A stretch of 64,000 nt of DNA from Maritimibacter dapengensis (GCF_019218265.1 NZ_JAHUZE010000001.1:682001-746000), one strand, 5' to 3'. Positions 24,345-33,476 are shown, counted from the stretch's first letter. A program made the numbers and translations. Notes: generated by a model not told the origin, from the letters alone.

Positions 24345-25730
24345 GTGAAAGACGCGCGCACCAACCAGATCACGACGATCAATCCGTTCACCGAAGAGCC
24401 GATCGAGACATATGACCGCATGAGCGAAGCGGATGCCATGGCGGCGGTCGAGAAATGCCACGTGGCCCACAAGGCATGGGCGAGGCGGTCCGTCGAAGAG
24501 CGGGCCGAGGTGATCGCTAAGATCGGAAAAGAACTGCGCGAAGCCTCTGACGCATTCTCCAAGCTGATGACGGAGGAGACGGGGAAGCTATTCAAGGATG
24601 GCGGGACCGAGATCGCGCTGTGTGCGGCGATCTGCGATTTCACCGCCAAGGCCGCGCCCGACGAATTCGCGGACGAAGAGCGCGAGGTGCAGGGCGCGAC
24701 GGGGGTGGTGACGCACAAGCCCCTCGGCGTCATCTATGGTATCCAGCCTTGGAATTTTCCGGCCTATCAGGCCGTACGATATTCCATCGCGAGCCTCATC
24801 GGGGGCAACGGCGTGATCCTCAAGCACGCGGCAAACTGCACGGGGTCCGGGCTGTTCCTGCGCGAGGTTTACGAACGCGCGGGGCTTCCGATAGACCTAT
24901 TTACGGTGCTGGTCATCGACCACGACGTGTCCGACAAGGTGATCGAACATCCGCTGGTGCGGGGTGTGACCCTGACCGGATCGGATGCTTCGGGCCGGAA
25001 GGTCGCGGCAAAGGCGGGGTCGGTCGTCAAGAAAACCGTCCTCGAGCTGGGGTCCAACGATGCGCATATCGTGCTGGAGGATGCGGACCTTGAAAAGGCG
25101 GTGCAGACCTGCGTCGCGGGCCGCGTCTATAACAACGGCCAGACCTGCGTGAGCGCGAAGCGGTTCATCGTGGAGGACTCGATCTACGACGAGTTCGTTG
25201 CGGCCTATGTGGACGCCATGAAGGGCATGACCACCGGCGATCCGATGGAGAACGGCACCGCGCTGGGCCCGATCGCGCGTAAAGACCTGCGCGACGACTT
25301 GCACAAGCAGGTGACTGAAAGCGTGGCGCAGGGTGCGAAGGTCGAGATCGGCGGCGAAGTGCCCGAAGGCAAGGGATATTTCTATCCCGCCACGGTGCTG
25401 ACGAACGTGCAGCCGGGCCAACCCGCCTATGACGACGAACTGTTCGGCCCCGTTGCCGCGATCATCCGCGCGAAGGACGAAGCGGACGCCGTTCGTATCG
25501 CGAATGACAGCCGCTATGGTCTTGGTGGCGGGGTGCATTCGGGGGACACGGCACGTGCGCGGCGCATCGCGCTGGAAGAGCTCGATACCGGGATGGTCTA
25601 TGTCAACGGATTCAACGTGGCATCGCCCAATATGCCGTTCGGCGGGGTGAAGGACTCAGGTTACGGGCGCGAGCATGGCGGCTTTGGGATGAAGGAATTC
25701 GTAAATACGAAGAGCGTCTTCGTGAACTGA
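24345..25730 (+). CDS. NAD(P)-dependent aldehyde dehydrogenase, succinate-semialdehyde type
   Basis: A 461-residue aldehyde dehydrogenase close to the Sad/GabD group that oxidises succinate semialdehyde. The catalytic cysteine is C268 (GQTCVSAKRF) and the general base E234 (LELGSNDAHIV); cofactor motif PWNFPAY is intact. GTG start at 24345, with AGGGAG 13 bases upstream. It is a single gene, ending at a hairpin element. Substrate is inferred from family; related enzymes accept other semialdehydes. Confidence 0.85.
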   Translation: MKDARTNQITTINPFTEEPIETYDRMSEADAMAAVEKCHVAHKAWARRSVEERAEVIAKIGKELREASDAFSKLMTEETGKLFKDGGTEIALCAAICDFTAKAAPDEFADEEREVQGATGVVTHKPLGVIYGIQPWNFPAYQAVRYSIASLIGGNGVILKHAANCTGSGLFLREVYERAGLPIDLFTVLVIDHDVSDKVIEHPLVRGVTLTGSDASGRKVAAKAGSVVKKTVLELGSNDAHIVLEDADLEKAVQTCVAGRVYNNGQTCVSAKRFIVEDSIYDEFVAAYVDAMKGMTTGDPMENGTALGPIARKDLRDDLHKQVTESVAQGAKVEIGGEVPEGKGYFYPATVLTNVQPGQPAYDDELFGPVAAIIRAKDEADAVRIANDSRYGLGGGVHSGDTARARRIALEELDTGMVYVNGFNVASPNMPFGGVKDSGYGREHGGFGMKEFVNTKSVFVN

Positions 25731-25760
25731 GGTTTTGCGCCGGCTGTCGCCGTCGCGATG

Positions 25761-25783
25761 CTGGAGGGGCGCTGCCCCTCCAG
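25761..25783. terminator. Perfect GC hairpin downstream of the aldehyde dehydrogenase gene
   Basis: CTGGAGGGGC and GCCCCTCCAG flank a GCT loop, a 10-bp perfect stem between convergent genes. The dispersed motif copy at 25791 follows at once, as also happens near 12235. Confidence 0.7.
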
Positions 25784-25790
25784 ACCTCCC

Positions 25791-25810
25791 CGGCATATTT
25801 GAGGCACGAT
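25791..25810 (-). repeat. Copy of dispersed intergenic motif
   Basis: On the minus strand: ATCGTGCCTCAAATATGCCG. It shares CGTGCCNNAAATATGC with both arms at 15814-15876 and is close to copies at 41 and 12209. All are paired with GC hairpins or gene ends. Confidence 0.55.
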
Positions 25811-25840
25811 GACAGGGCGCGTTCGGCGTCCTTCGTTTTT

Positions 25841-26491
25841 TCAGGGCGTGGTGGTGCGGCCGGTGTCGGAGAGGTCGTAGAGGCCGGTTTCGACGCGGAC
25901 GAACCAGCCGAGGTGATTGTCATACATGATGCGCGTGGCGCGGGTGACGCCGGTCGCGCGGGCGATGTCGACGCCTTTCGAAGGGCCATGTGCCATAAGA
26001 TGGGCATGGATGCGCGCGCAATCCTGTTTGTAGGCCGTGGTGATCTGTCCGTTGGTGCCGCCGAGGTTCGGGTCGCCGGTCCGGGCAGCGAATTCCTTGA
26101 GCAGACGATCGCGCCGGACCCGGGACTTGCGGGGTTTGAATTCGACCGGATCGGCGTGGACCTGGACATGCCCGGTGTCGAGTGCAACCGACAGGACGCC
26201 GATCCCGAGCCGCTTGGCCAGCCCTACATTGCCTTTGAAGGTCCGCCAGCCGGTCTTGCCGGACCAGCGCGGAACCGCGACATAGACGGTGTCGGTGATC
26301 GCTTGCCGCGCCACGGCCTGTTGCAGGAGCGTGAGCGAGAAGCCTGCCTTGAGCTCCACCACCAGCGGTTCGGCATCGGGCCGGATCGCGACCACGTCGG
26401 CCGGGCCGATTTCCGATTTCACCTCGTAGCCGAGGGTCTGGAGCCACGCCTTGACGGGTGGGTAGAGGTCGGTTTCGGTCACCTTCGCCAT
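25841..26491 (-). CDS. DUF2161 PD-(D/E)XK nuclease-fold protein
   Basis: A 216-residue protein. The nuclease-fold signature appears as D32 (GPADVVAI) and E46-x-K48 (VVELKAG). It continues with a conserved VAVPRW and a C-terminal winged-helix-like part (GVDIARATGVTRATRIMYDNHLGW). DUF2161 members are widespread in alphaproteobacteria without an assigned role; the C-terminal part suggests DNA binding. ATG 26491 gives MAKVTETDLYPP. Divergent from ppaC. There is no partner methyltransferase, so a restriction role is not indicated. Confidence 0.8.
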   Translation of the reverse strand: MAKVTETDLYPPVKAWLQTLGYEVKSEIGPADVVAIRPDAEPLVVELKAGFSLTLLQQAVARQAITDTVYVAVPRWSGKTGWRTFKGNVGLAKRLGIGVLSVALDTGHVQVHADPVEFKPRKSRVRRDRLLKEFAARTGDPNLGGTNGQITTAYKQDCARIHAHLMAHGPSKGVDIARATGVTRATRIMYDNHLGWFVRVETGLYDLSDTGRTTTP

Positions 26492-26598
26492 GCGGCTTTG
26501 TAGCGCGGGCTGGCCCGTGGCCCAAGGGGGTGGTGACAATGGCACCTCGCGCGCCTATATACGCGGCGAAATTCAACACCCACAAGGGACAGTGAACC

Positions 26599-27519
26599 AT
26601 GACCACCCTCGTTTTCGGGCATAAATCGCCTGACACCGACTCCACCGGCAGCCCGCTCATCTGGGCGTGGTATCTCAACGACGTGAAAGGCACGGACGCC
26701 AAGGCGGTGCTGCTTGGCGAGCCGAACACCGAAGCGGCCTTTGTTCTGGAGCGCTGGAACCAGGACAAGCCGGAGATCCTGAACACCCTGGACGAAGGTC
26801 AGCGCTGCGTCATCGTCGACACGAACAATCCCGCGGAACTGCCCGCGAACATCAACGACGCCGACGTCGTGCAGATCATCGACCACCACAAGCTGGTCGG
26901 CGGTCTGGAAACGGCGGGTCCGATCGACATCACCATCCGCCCGGTCGCCTGCACCGCGACGATCATGTACGATCTGATGGGCGACGATACCGCGAAGATG
27001 ACGGACGAGATCAAGGCGCTTGCGCTGTCGTGCATCCTGTCGGACACGCTTGAATTCCGCTCGCCGACCACGACGGACCGGGATGTGGAAGTGGCCAAGA
27101 CGCTGGCGTCGGAGCTGGGCGTGTCGATCCCGGATTACGCGGCCGAGATGTTCGCAGCAAAGTCGGACGTGAGCGCATTTTCCGATGCCGAGCTGCTGCG
27201 GATGGATTCGAAGGAATACGAGGTGGGCGGCACCAAGTTCCGCGTTTCGGTTCTTGAGACCACTGCGCCGGAGATTCCGCTCGACCGCAAGGACAGCCTG
27301 ATGGAGAGCATGAAGACGGTCGCGTCGGAGGACGGCGTCGATCAGGTGCTGCTGTTCGTCGTGGACATCATTCGCGAAGAAGCCACGCTTCTCGTTCCGA
27401 ACGATCTGGTGAAGGGGCTGGCGGAGAAGAGCTTCAACGCGAGCGTGTCGGGCGACACCGTCGTGCTCCCCGGGATCGTGAGCCGCAAGAAGCAGATTAT
27501 CCCGAACCTCAAGGTTTGA
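26599..27519 (+). CDS. ppaC: Manganese-dependent inorganic pyrophosphatase (family II)
   Basis: A 306-residue DHH-family pyrophosphatase that hydrolyses PPi to drive biosynthesis. Metal ligands are visible: H8, D12, D14 (GHKSPDTDS), D74 (VDTNN) and the D95-H96-H97 triad. The C-terminal substrate motif is SRKKQ. Family II enzymes need Mn or Co and lack any CBS insert here. Use of a Mn enzyme fits the dedicated manganese importer at the window start. It ends in a strong rho-independent terminator. Confidence 0.96.
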   Translation: MTTLVFGHKSPDTDSTGSPLIWAWYLNDVKGTDAKAVLLGEPNTEAAFVLERWNQDKPEILNTLDEGQRCVIVDTNNPAELPANINDADVVQIIDHHKLVGGLETAGPIDITIRPVACTATIMYDLMGDDTAKMTDEIKALALSCILSDTLEFRSPTTTDRDVEVAKTLASELGVSIPDYAAEMFAAKSDVSAFSDAELLRMDSKEYEVGGTKFRVSVLETTAPEIPLDRKDSLMESMKTVASEDGVDQVLLFVVDIIREEATLLVPNDLVKGLAEKSFNASVSGDTVVLPGIVSRKKQIIPNLKV

Positions 27520-27540
27520 GGCCAAAACATCGTGAATCGG

Positions 27541-27570
27541 AAAGGGGTGTCGGGTTCGGCGCCCCTTTTT
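27541..27570 (+). terminator. Rho-independent terminator of ppaC
   Basis: GGGGTGTCG pairs with CGGCGCCCC (two G-U pairs) around GGTT, and is followed by T5. It is a typical intrinsic terminator 22 bases after the ppaC stop. Confidence 0.85.
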
Positions 27571-27662
27571 CGTTCGCAATTGTAGGATTTGTGAAACTCA
27601 GGGAGAGGGCTTTACATTGGCCGAGGGTCGGCTAGCGTAGCCGGACCACGAGGAGAGGTGTC

Positions 27663-28031
27663 ATGTCGTTTCGCCATTTGACGTTGCTCGCGTTCCTGTT
27701 GTCCTGCGCCTTAACGGCGGGGATGGTGCTGTTTCCATTCGTGTTCTTCTGGTTGTTCGGGCTTGAACAGGACGTGGCGGCGACCGTTATGCTGCGGCGC
27801 TGCGGTATGCTGTTCGCCGGTATCGCCATCCTGCTTTGGGGGGCGCGGCGGGCCAAGGGCGCGACGCAGGTCGTATTCGCGCGCGGCATGGTGGTGATGA
27901 TGGGCGGGCTCGCGCTGCTCGGGCTGACCGAATTCATCGCAGGCCGCGTGGGGCCGGGCATATTCGTTGCGGGTGTTGTCGAGGTGGCCTTCGCGATCGG
28001 GTTCATGCCCTACATTCGTCGCCGGTTCTGA
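27663..28031 (+). CDS. Small four-helix membrane protein
   Basis: A 122-residue hydrophobic protein with about four membrane helices: LTLLAFLLSCALTAG, VLFPFVFFWLFG, MLFAGIAILLWGARR, and a pair from VVMMGGLALLGLTEF to EVAFAIGFMPY. Basic residues sit between helices, as in inner-membrane proteins. A good ribosome-binding site (GAGGAGAGG) precedes the ATG. No family recognised. It is alone between a terminator and a convergent rhodanese gene. Confidence 0.6.
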   Translation: MSFRHLTLLAFLLSCALTAGMVLFPFVFFWLFGLEQDVAATVMLRRCGMLFAGIAILLWGARRAKGATQVVFARGMVVMMGGLALLGLTEFIAGRVGPGIFVAGVVEVAFAIGFMPYIRRRF

Positions 28032-28034
28032 CGG

Positions 28035-28457
28035 TCAGCGCGGTTTCACCGTCTGGTAGCCGTCCGAGATGATCCGGGTGATTCCGCCTTCGACGGAAAC
28101 GATGCGGTTCGGGATCTGGCCGGCCAGCGCATCCGCGGCGGCCTGCGTGCGGTTTCCGGTTCGGCAAATCAGGACGAGATCGCGTCCATCCGAAAGCTCA
28201 CCGCTGACCTGGGCGAGAAACCGGTCGGCGGTGGTGAAGGTGAAGAGCATCGAGCCTTCGACCACTCCGGTCTCGGCCCATTCCTCGGGGCGACGGATAT
28301 CTACGACGAGCGCGTCGCCCTCGGTCAGATCCGCCGCGGTGAGCGGGCGATGTTCATAACCGGCGCCGGCCGGCTCCATCGAAGCGAAATAGCCGCCACC
28401 GGCGATCAGGGCGACCCCGCCGATGCCTGCGAGAACCAGGAAATGTCTGCGTTCCAT
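28035..28457 (-). CDS. Membrane-anchored or exported rhodanese domain protein
   Basis: A 140-residue protein with a basic N-terminus and one hydrophobic segment (FLVLAGIGGVALIAGGGYFA), likely an anchor or uncleaved signal. A rhodanese domain follows; its active-site loop is LICRTGNRTQ, with C98. Rhodaneses move sulfane sulfur or serve as redox or phosphate sensors. The CRTGNR loop is the usual six-residue size for sulfurtransferases. ATG 28457 follows AAGGTGG. The gene is divergent from the HAD phosphatase; periplasmic sulfur handling is inferred. Confidence 0.8.
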   Translation of the reverse strand: MERRHFLVLAGIGGVALIAGGGYFASMEPAGAGYEHRPLTAADLTEGDALVVDIRRPEEWAETGVVEGSMLFTFTTADRFLAQVSGELSDGRDLVLICRTGNRTQAAADALAGQIPNRIVSVEGGITRIISDGYQTVKPR

Positions 28458-28581
28458 TGCGATCCACCTTTGCCGCCACTCGCGCGGACTTTGGTGATTC
28501 GCACGGGATAGTGCAAGGGGGTCGCGCAACGACGTGGGGCGCGCTAAGGATCGGGCGACAGCGCAAACAGGAGACCGCCAC

Positions 28582-29454
28582 ATGGTGCAGATCGTCGAAA
28601 GCCTTGCGGATATTTCGCAGCCCTATGATGCCCTTTTCTGCGATCTCTGGGGCTGCGTGCATGACGGCTTGCGCCCGTTTCCCGAGGCTGTTGCGGCGCT
28701 TCGGGCATTTCGTGAGGCCGGAAAGACGGTCGTGCTCGTTACCAATGCGCCGCGGCACAGGGCGTCGGTCGAGAAACAACTGACGCGCATGGGGCTTCCC
28801 GAGGATTGCTGGGACACGATCGCGACCTCGGGTGACGCGGCGCGGGCCGCGATGTTCACAGGGGCGGTAGGCCGAAACGTGTGGTTCATGGGCGAGCGGC
28901 ACGACGAAAGCTTCTTCGAGCCGCTCCAGATTATCGACGATCCCGTGGAGATCAGGCGGGTGGAGCTCGACCGTGCGGAGGGCATCGTGTGCTGCGGTCC
29001 GTTCGATCCGCATGCGCCGGTCGCGGATCTGCGGCCCGAGTTGCTGCTGGCGAAGCAGAAGGGTTTGCCGCTGCTGTGCGCCAACCCGGATATCGTGGTC
29101 GACCGGGGTGAAACGCGGGAGTGGTGCGCGGGTGCGGTGGCTGCGCTTTACACCGAGATGGGCGGTGAGAGCCTGTATTTCGGCAAGCCGCATCCGCCGA
29201 TCTACGACCTCGCGCGACGGCGGCTTTCGGCGCTCGGCCAGCTGCCGCCGGATGGACGCATCCTTGCCGTGGGAGATGGGATCGGGACCGACATAAAAGG
29301 TGCGTTGGGCGAAGACATCGATTCTCTTTTCATTACCGGTGGTCTGGCGCGGGCCGAGACAAAGACCGGGGCGCAGCCGGAGCAGGCCGCGCTGGACGCC
29401 TTTGTTTCAAAGGAGATGATCACTCCGACTTTTGCGATCGGCTATCTGCGGTAA
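28582..29454 (+). CDS. HAD-superfamily hydrolase, TIGR01459 type
   Basis: A 290-residue HAD phosphatase of the NagD/IIA subclass. Motif I is DLWGCVHDG (nucleophile D21), motif II is TNAPR, and the C-terminal GDGIGTDIKGA is motif IV. TIGR01459 members are common in alphaproteobacteria and of unknown substrate, probably a small phosphorylated metabolite. ATG 28582 follows AGGAG. The gene precedes the MaoC gene by 90 bases but probably has its own promoter. Confidence 0.85.
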   Translation: MVQIVESLADISQPYDALFCDLWGCVHDGLRPFPEAVAALRAFREAGKTVVLVTNAPRHRASVEKQLTRMGLPEDCWDTIATSGDAARAAMFTGAVGRNVWFMGERHDESFFEPLQIIDDPVEIRRVELDRAEGIVCCGPFDPHAPVADLRPELLLAKQKGLPLLCANPDIVVDRGETREWCAGAVAALYTEMGGESLYFGKPHPPIYDLARRRLSALGQLPPDGRILAVGDGIGTDIKGALGEDIDSLFITGGLARAETKTGAQPEQAALDAFVSKEMITPTFAIGYLR

Positions 29455-29544
29455 GCTTCATTCCGGGGTTGATTTCTGCGGCTGCAAAGTAATATTATGC
29501 TGACAAGGCCGGAAATCCGGCAATATTGTTACCCGGAGGATTCC

Positions 29545-29988
29545 ATGTTGGACAACATGCCACGCGGCACGATCTGTATCGAGGATCTCGAAATCGGCAT
29601 GATGCGTCACGTCACGAAAGAGGTGACGGATCGGGATATCGAGCTTTTCGCAGAGGTCTCGACCGACCGGAACCCGGTGCATCTGGATGAAGCCTATGCG
29701 CAGGACACGATCTTTGGCGGGCGGATCGCCCACGGCATGCTGACCGCCGGGTTGATTTCCGCGGTGATCGGCGAACAGCTTCCGGGCCACGGCACGATCT
29801 ACATGGGTCAGAACCTCAAGTTCATCGGCCCGGTGCGTCCCGGTGATGTCGTGCGCGCCGAGGTGACGGTGATGGACATCGATTATTCGAAGCGGCGCGT
29901 GACGTTGAAGACCGAGGCTCTGGTGGACGGAAAGCCTGTTCTGAAGGGTGATGCGACGGTGCTGGCTCCATCGAAGAAGTTCGACTAA
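29545..29988 (+). CDS. MaoC-family (R)-specific enoyl-CoA hydratase
   Basis: A 147-residue single hot-dog domain. The catalytic pair is D41 and H46 (DRNPVHLDEAY), with IAHGML (H63) next. PhaJ-type members hydrate trans-2-enoyl-CoA to (R)-3-hydroxyacyl-CoA, feeding polyhydroxyalkanoate synthesis or fatty acid turnover. ATG 29545 has CCGGAGGA upstream. The leader has a small dyad GCCGG/CCGGC around AAAT. A terminator follows at 30013. Physiological substrate not decidable here. Confidence 0.85.
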   Translation: MLDNMPRGTICIEDLEIGMMRHVTKEVTDRDIELFAEVSTDRNPVHLDEAYAQDTIFGGRIAHGMLTAGLISAVIGEQLPGHGTIYMGQNLKFIGPVRPGDVVRAEVTVMDIDYSKRRVTLKTEALVDGKPVLKGDATVLAPSKKFD

Positions 29989-30012
29989 CAGCGCGCCACA
30001 CGAAATACCCGA

Positions 30013-30039
30013 CGTCCGGATGTCGATCCGGGCGTTTTT
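30013..30039 (+). terminator. Rho-independent terminator
   Basis: CGTCCGGAT and ATCCGGGCG form a 9-bp stem (one G-U) around GTCG, followed by T5. It ends the maoC-like gene before tRNA-Leu. Confidence 0.8.
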
Positions 30040-30113
30040 CTATTTCGGCTCCGTAATTCGGACCACTGACGGCTTTCCCTTTTGCCGTCGATCCTCTAGC
30101 GTCCCGACCGCTG

Positions 30114-30199
<86 letters not shown>

Positions 30200-30456
30200 G
30201 CAGGTTTTTCGTATTGACGGGCGTGTGTTGGATCGCGGTAGTCGCGGATATCGGTGGTGCTCATCGCACCTTCGGTTCGGCGAGGCCGGAACCAATGCCG
30301 TTTCCGGACGTTCGATTTCCACGGTCCGATCCATAAGCCTGAACCCCGACGCCGTTTCCTGATGTCACCGGCCCGGGTCCCGGTCGAACCGCCAAGACGA
30401 CATCTCCGTAAACTTGACCCCGGCCACGTTCAGGCCGATCCACGGGAGCCGTTTTC

Positions 30457-31827
30457 ATGGCTGAACGTAACGACACGACTTTAGGCAATGCAGAGAGCGC
30501 CGGGGGCGACGATACGCAGTTGAAACGCGCGATCGGTCCGGGGCTACTTCTTCTGTTCATCGTCGGCGATGTTCTGGGCACGGGGATCTACGCCTTGACC
30601 GGCAAGGTCGCGGAGGAGGTCGGTGGGCTGGTCTGGCTGCCGTTTCTGGTCGCCTTCGTGGTCGCCTCGCTCACGGCGTGCAGTTACCTCGAGCTCGTCA
30701 CAAAATACCCGAAGGCCGCGGGCGCGGCGCTCTATACCGAAAAGGCGTTTGGCATTCACTTCGTCACGTTTCTTGTCGCTTTCGCGGTTATGTCGTCGGG
30801 GCTGACATCATCATCGACCGCAGCGCGCGCTTTTGCGGAGAACATGTCGGCGGGGTTCTCCATGGAACTTGGCGGGTTTGCGATCACCCTTATTGGCCTC
30901 GTCTTCGTGGCCGCTATCGCGCTGATCAACATGCGTGGGGTCAGCGAGAGCGTCGGGCTCAACGCCGTATTCACCTGTATCGAGTTGACCGGGCTGATCA
31001 TCATCGTGGTGATCGGCGTGATGGTTTTCGGGTCCGGCGGCGCCGACATCGGCAAGGCATTTGACTTTGAAAGCGGCGATGGCGGGATATTCTGGCCGGT
31101 CGTCGCGGGCACGACGCTCGCGTTCTTTGCCATGGTGGGGTTCGAGGACTCGGTCAACATGGCCGAGGAGACGAAGAACCCGTCGCGCAATTTCCCGAGA
31201 ATGCTGTTCGCCGGGTTGAGCATCGCGGCGCTCTTGTACGTCGTGGTGTCCATCGTGGCGATATCCATTGTGCCGGTCGAAGAGTTGGCCAAAGGCGACA
31301 CGCCCTTGTTGAAGGTGGTTTCCGCCGGTGCGCCCGGTTTTCCGCCCTGGATTTTCGGATTGATCACGATGATCGCGGTCGGGAACTCGGCGCTCATCAA
31401 CCTGCTGATGGCGAGCCGGCTGGTCTATGGCATGAGCCAGGAAGGGGTGTTGCCGTCGGTCCTCGGCAAGGTTCATAGTCAGCGCAAGACGCCGGTGACC
31501 GCTATCCTGTTCACCACAGCCTTGGCCGCCGGGTTGATCACCTTCGTGGGCGCGGTGCCCGAACTGGGCGGCACGACGGCGTTGCTCCTGCTCGCGGTTT
31601 TCACGGTCGTGAACATCGCGGTTCTGGTTTTGCGCAGCGACACGGTCGATCACGACCATTTCCGCAGCCCTATTGCGGTGTCGGTGGCGGGCGCGCTGAC
31701 CTGTGCGTTTCTGGTCGGGCCGTGGACCGGGCGCGAGCCGGTGCAATACCTCATCGCCGGGGTGCTCATCGGGATCGGGATCGTGTTGTGGGTGGCCACC
31801 CGGATCTGGATGCGTCGAGCCGAGTGA
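30457..31827 (+). CDS. APC-family amino-acid permease
   Basis: A 456-residue integral membrane protein with 12 predicted helices, of the amino acid-polyamine-organocation superfamily. GDVLGTGIYALTG near residues 36-48 is the unwound helix 1 substrate motif. Met and Gly-rich helices follow, with a second conserved region around AFFAMVGFEDSVNMAEE (helix 6). It imports or exchanges an amino acid or amine with H+ or Na+; the substrate is unknown. ATG 30457 has GGGAG nearby. About 250 bases of DNA with no gene separate it from tRNA-Leu. Confidence 0.85.
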   Translation: MAERNDTTLGNAESAGGDDTQLKRAIGPGLLLLFIVGDVLGTGIYALTGKVAEEVGGLVWLPFLVAFVVASLTACSYLELVTKYPKAAGAALYTEKAFGIHFVTFLVAFAVMSSGLTSSSTAARAFAENMSAGFSMELGGFAITLIGLVFVAAIALINMRGVSESVGLNAVFTCIELTGLIIIVVIGVMVFGSGGADIGKAFDFESGDGGIFWPVVAGTTLAFFAMVGFEDSVNMAEETKNPSRNFPRMLFAGLSIAALLYVVVSIVAISIVPVEELAKGDTPLLKVVSAGAPGFPPWIFGLITMIAVGNSALINLLMASRLVYGMSQEGVLPSVLGKVHSQRKTPVTAILFTTALAAGLITFVGAVPELGGTTALLLLAVFTVVNIAVLVLRSDTVDHDHFRSPIAVSVAGALTCAFLVGPWTGREPVQYLIAGVLIGIGIVLWVATRIWMRRAE

Positions 31828-31830
31828 CGC

Positions 31831-32910
31831 TCAGTTGGACGTATCGTTCAGCTTGGCGGGGGCGAGGGACGCGTAATAGGCAGCAAGTCGGGTGATCTGT
31901 TCGTCGGTCAGGTCGCGGGCGGCCTGATGCATGAGGCGTGAGGCTGTGCCGCCGCCCCGGTTTCCATCGCGCCAGAGTTTGAGCTGAGCCTCCAGATAGG
32001 GCGCGTGTTGTCCGGCGAGCGAGGGGAACGCTGTGTTCAACGGTTCGGGCCAGGGGCCGTGGCAGGCGCGGCAGGCGGGCACGTCGACGGTGCCACGCGC
32101 GGTTGCCAGCGTCTGACCTTCCTGCGCCAGCGCATCACGCGACCCGGGCTGACCTTGGGGCGAGACCGCGGACAAGGCGGCGGCCAGAACGTCGATGTCC
32201 GCATCGGTCAGGTCGCTCACGGCTTCCGCCATGATGCCGCTGTCACGCGACCCGATCGCATAGGCGTGCAGGCTGGTGGCGATATAGGTTTCGGAGAGGA
32301 TGTCGAGGCGCGGGATATGCGCGTTGTCCGTTGCCCCGTCCGTGCCGTGACACATAAGACAGGCATTGTCGTCCGGCTTGCGTGTCAGTCGGGCGTAGTC
32401 GGTGCCGTTCATCTCCGGCACTGCACGCAGGAACGCAACCACAGGCCAGACGTCGTCGTCGCGCTCGGCGGGCCATGCAGGCATGCCGGACATCTTGATG
32501 CCATTGTGGACGATCCAATGCAGCTCGTCCGCCTCCCAATGCGTCACCGCTTCGGCAATCGGGGGCGGGGCGGGGACCATTGCGCGCACGGTGGCCGAGC
32601 GTTCTTCGCCGGGTGCGGCATGGCAAAAGCGGCAGGCGCTGTCGAAATGGCGCGCGCCGAGGGCGATCATGTCGGCGCTGTCCAGATCGGCGGGCGGTTC
32701 TGCGTGCGCGCGGAGCGCCACTGCGTTGCGAAATGTGCTGTGCAGAACCCAGCTTACCCCCGGCCAGTGCCCGGCTTTGGCGGATACATTGTAAAGGCCG
32801 AAGCCCACGACCGCGCCTGCGGTCAGGGCACCCACGACCGCGACACCCGCGACGAGCCGGGCAACGGTGCGCCCGTCCAGTGGGCCTCGGAGAAAACCAC
32901 GCCACGTCAT
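31831..32910 (-). CDS. Tri-haem c-type cytochrome of the oxidase cassette
   Basis: A 359-residue protein with one N-terminal membrane helix (about residues 17-40) and a periplasmic part with three haem c sites: CRFCH (C93-H97), CLMCH (C184-H188) and CRACH (C280-H284). This is three class I cytochrome c domains in a row. Methionine ligands are likely in GMPAWP and similar loops. It is the last gene of the oxidase cassette; its ATG overlaps the ctaG stop as ATGA. It could pass electrons from the bc1 complex or another donor to the haem c domain of CoxB. Role is inferred from position. Confidence 0.82.
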   Translation of the reverse strand: MTWRGFLRGPLDGRTVARLVAGVAVVGALTAGAVVGFGLYNVSAKAGHWPGVSWVLHSTFRNAVALRAHAEPPADLDSADMIALGARHFDSACRFCHAAPGEERSATVRAMVPAPPPIAEAVTHWEADELHWIVHNGIKMSGMPAWPAERDDDVWPVVAFLRAVPEMNGTDYARLTRKPDDNACLMCHGTDGATDNAHIPRLDILSETYIATSLHAYAIGSRDSGIMAEAVSDLTDADIDVLAAALSAVSPQGQPGSRDALAQEGQTLATARGTVDVPACRACHGPWPEPLNTAFPSLAGQHAPYLEAQLKLWRDGNRGGGTASRLMHQAARDLTDEQITRLAAYYASLAPAKLNDTSN

Positions 32911-33476
32911 GTCGGGCGCTCCTTCAGAACCTTGGCCGTCAGGGTGAGACCTGCGACGAGATAGATTGGCGTGCCGATGGCGAGCATCAGAAGCCCGCCC
33001 AATTGCTGCCCGCCCAGATCGGGCGCACGGCCGCAGATCTCGGCGTAGAGGTCATCGGTCGCGAGGACGAGCAGCGCGCCGAGCAAGGTCATGTGCATGG
33101 AGGTCAGGAGCATGCCGCCCGCGCCCGCAAGCGGGTTCTCCGGGGCGAGCGCGCTGGCCCAGATCACGCAACCGGCGGCGAGAAACAGCGCCTGCTCCAG
33201 AACGAAGGCCGCGCCGCCCGCCTGCGTTGCCGCGTGGACGCCCGGCAAGTGGAAGCCCCAGACCACGGCGAACTCGATCGCGGCGGCGAGCGCGATGGGC
33301 AACGTGAGGCGGGTCAGAATGGGCAAGGCGGCCACGAGAAGGGGCGCGGAGATGGCCACGAGGATCATGTGGCGCAGCATGTGGGCGGGGAAATCGCCCT
33401 GATGCGCCTCCCAGTCCGGGATCCAGGCGATGGCGAGGGTGAGTGCCGCGAGCGTTGCGAAGATCGGGCGTGTCAT
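32907..33476 (-). CDS. ctaG: CtaG (caa3-type oxidase assembly) membrane protein
   Basis: A 189-residue, about six-helix protein of the caa3_CtaG family (distinct from the Cox11-type CtaG). It begins with a His-rich loop HQGDFPAHMLRHMILVAISAPLL, which is the family hallmark and may carry copper. It helps assemble the copper centres of caa3-type oxidases. ATG 33476 is used because it overlaps the previous stop as ATGA; the ORF start at TTG 33482 is less likely. Its stop overlaps the cytochrome c start. Confidence 0.88.
   Translation of the reverse strand: MTRPIFATLAALTLAIAWIPDWEAHQGDFPAHMLRHMILVAISAPLLVAALPILTRLTLPIALAAAIEFAVVWGFHLPGVHAATQAGGAAFVLEQALFLAAGCVIWASALAPENPLAGAGGMLLTSMHMTLLGALLVLATDDLYAEICGRAPDLGGQQLGGLLMLAIGTPIYLVAGLTLTAKVLKERPT

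Noticed and set aside
25841-26491. Restriction or defence system
   Set aside because: The PD-(D/E)XK protein stands alone beside housekeeping ppaC with no methyltransferase or defence partner.
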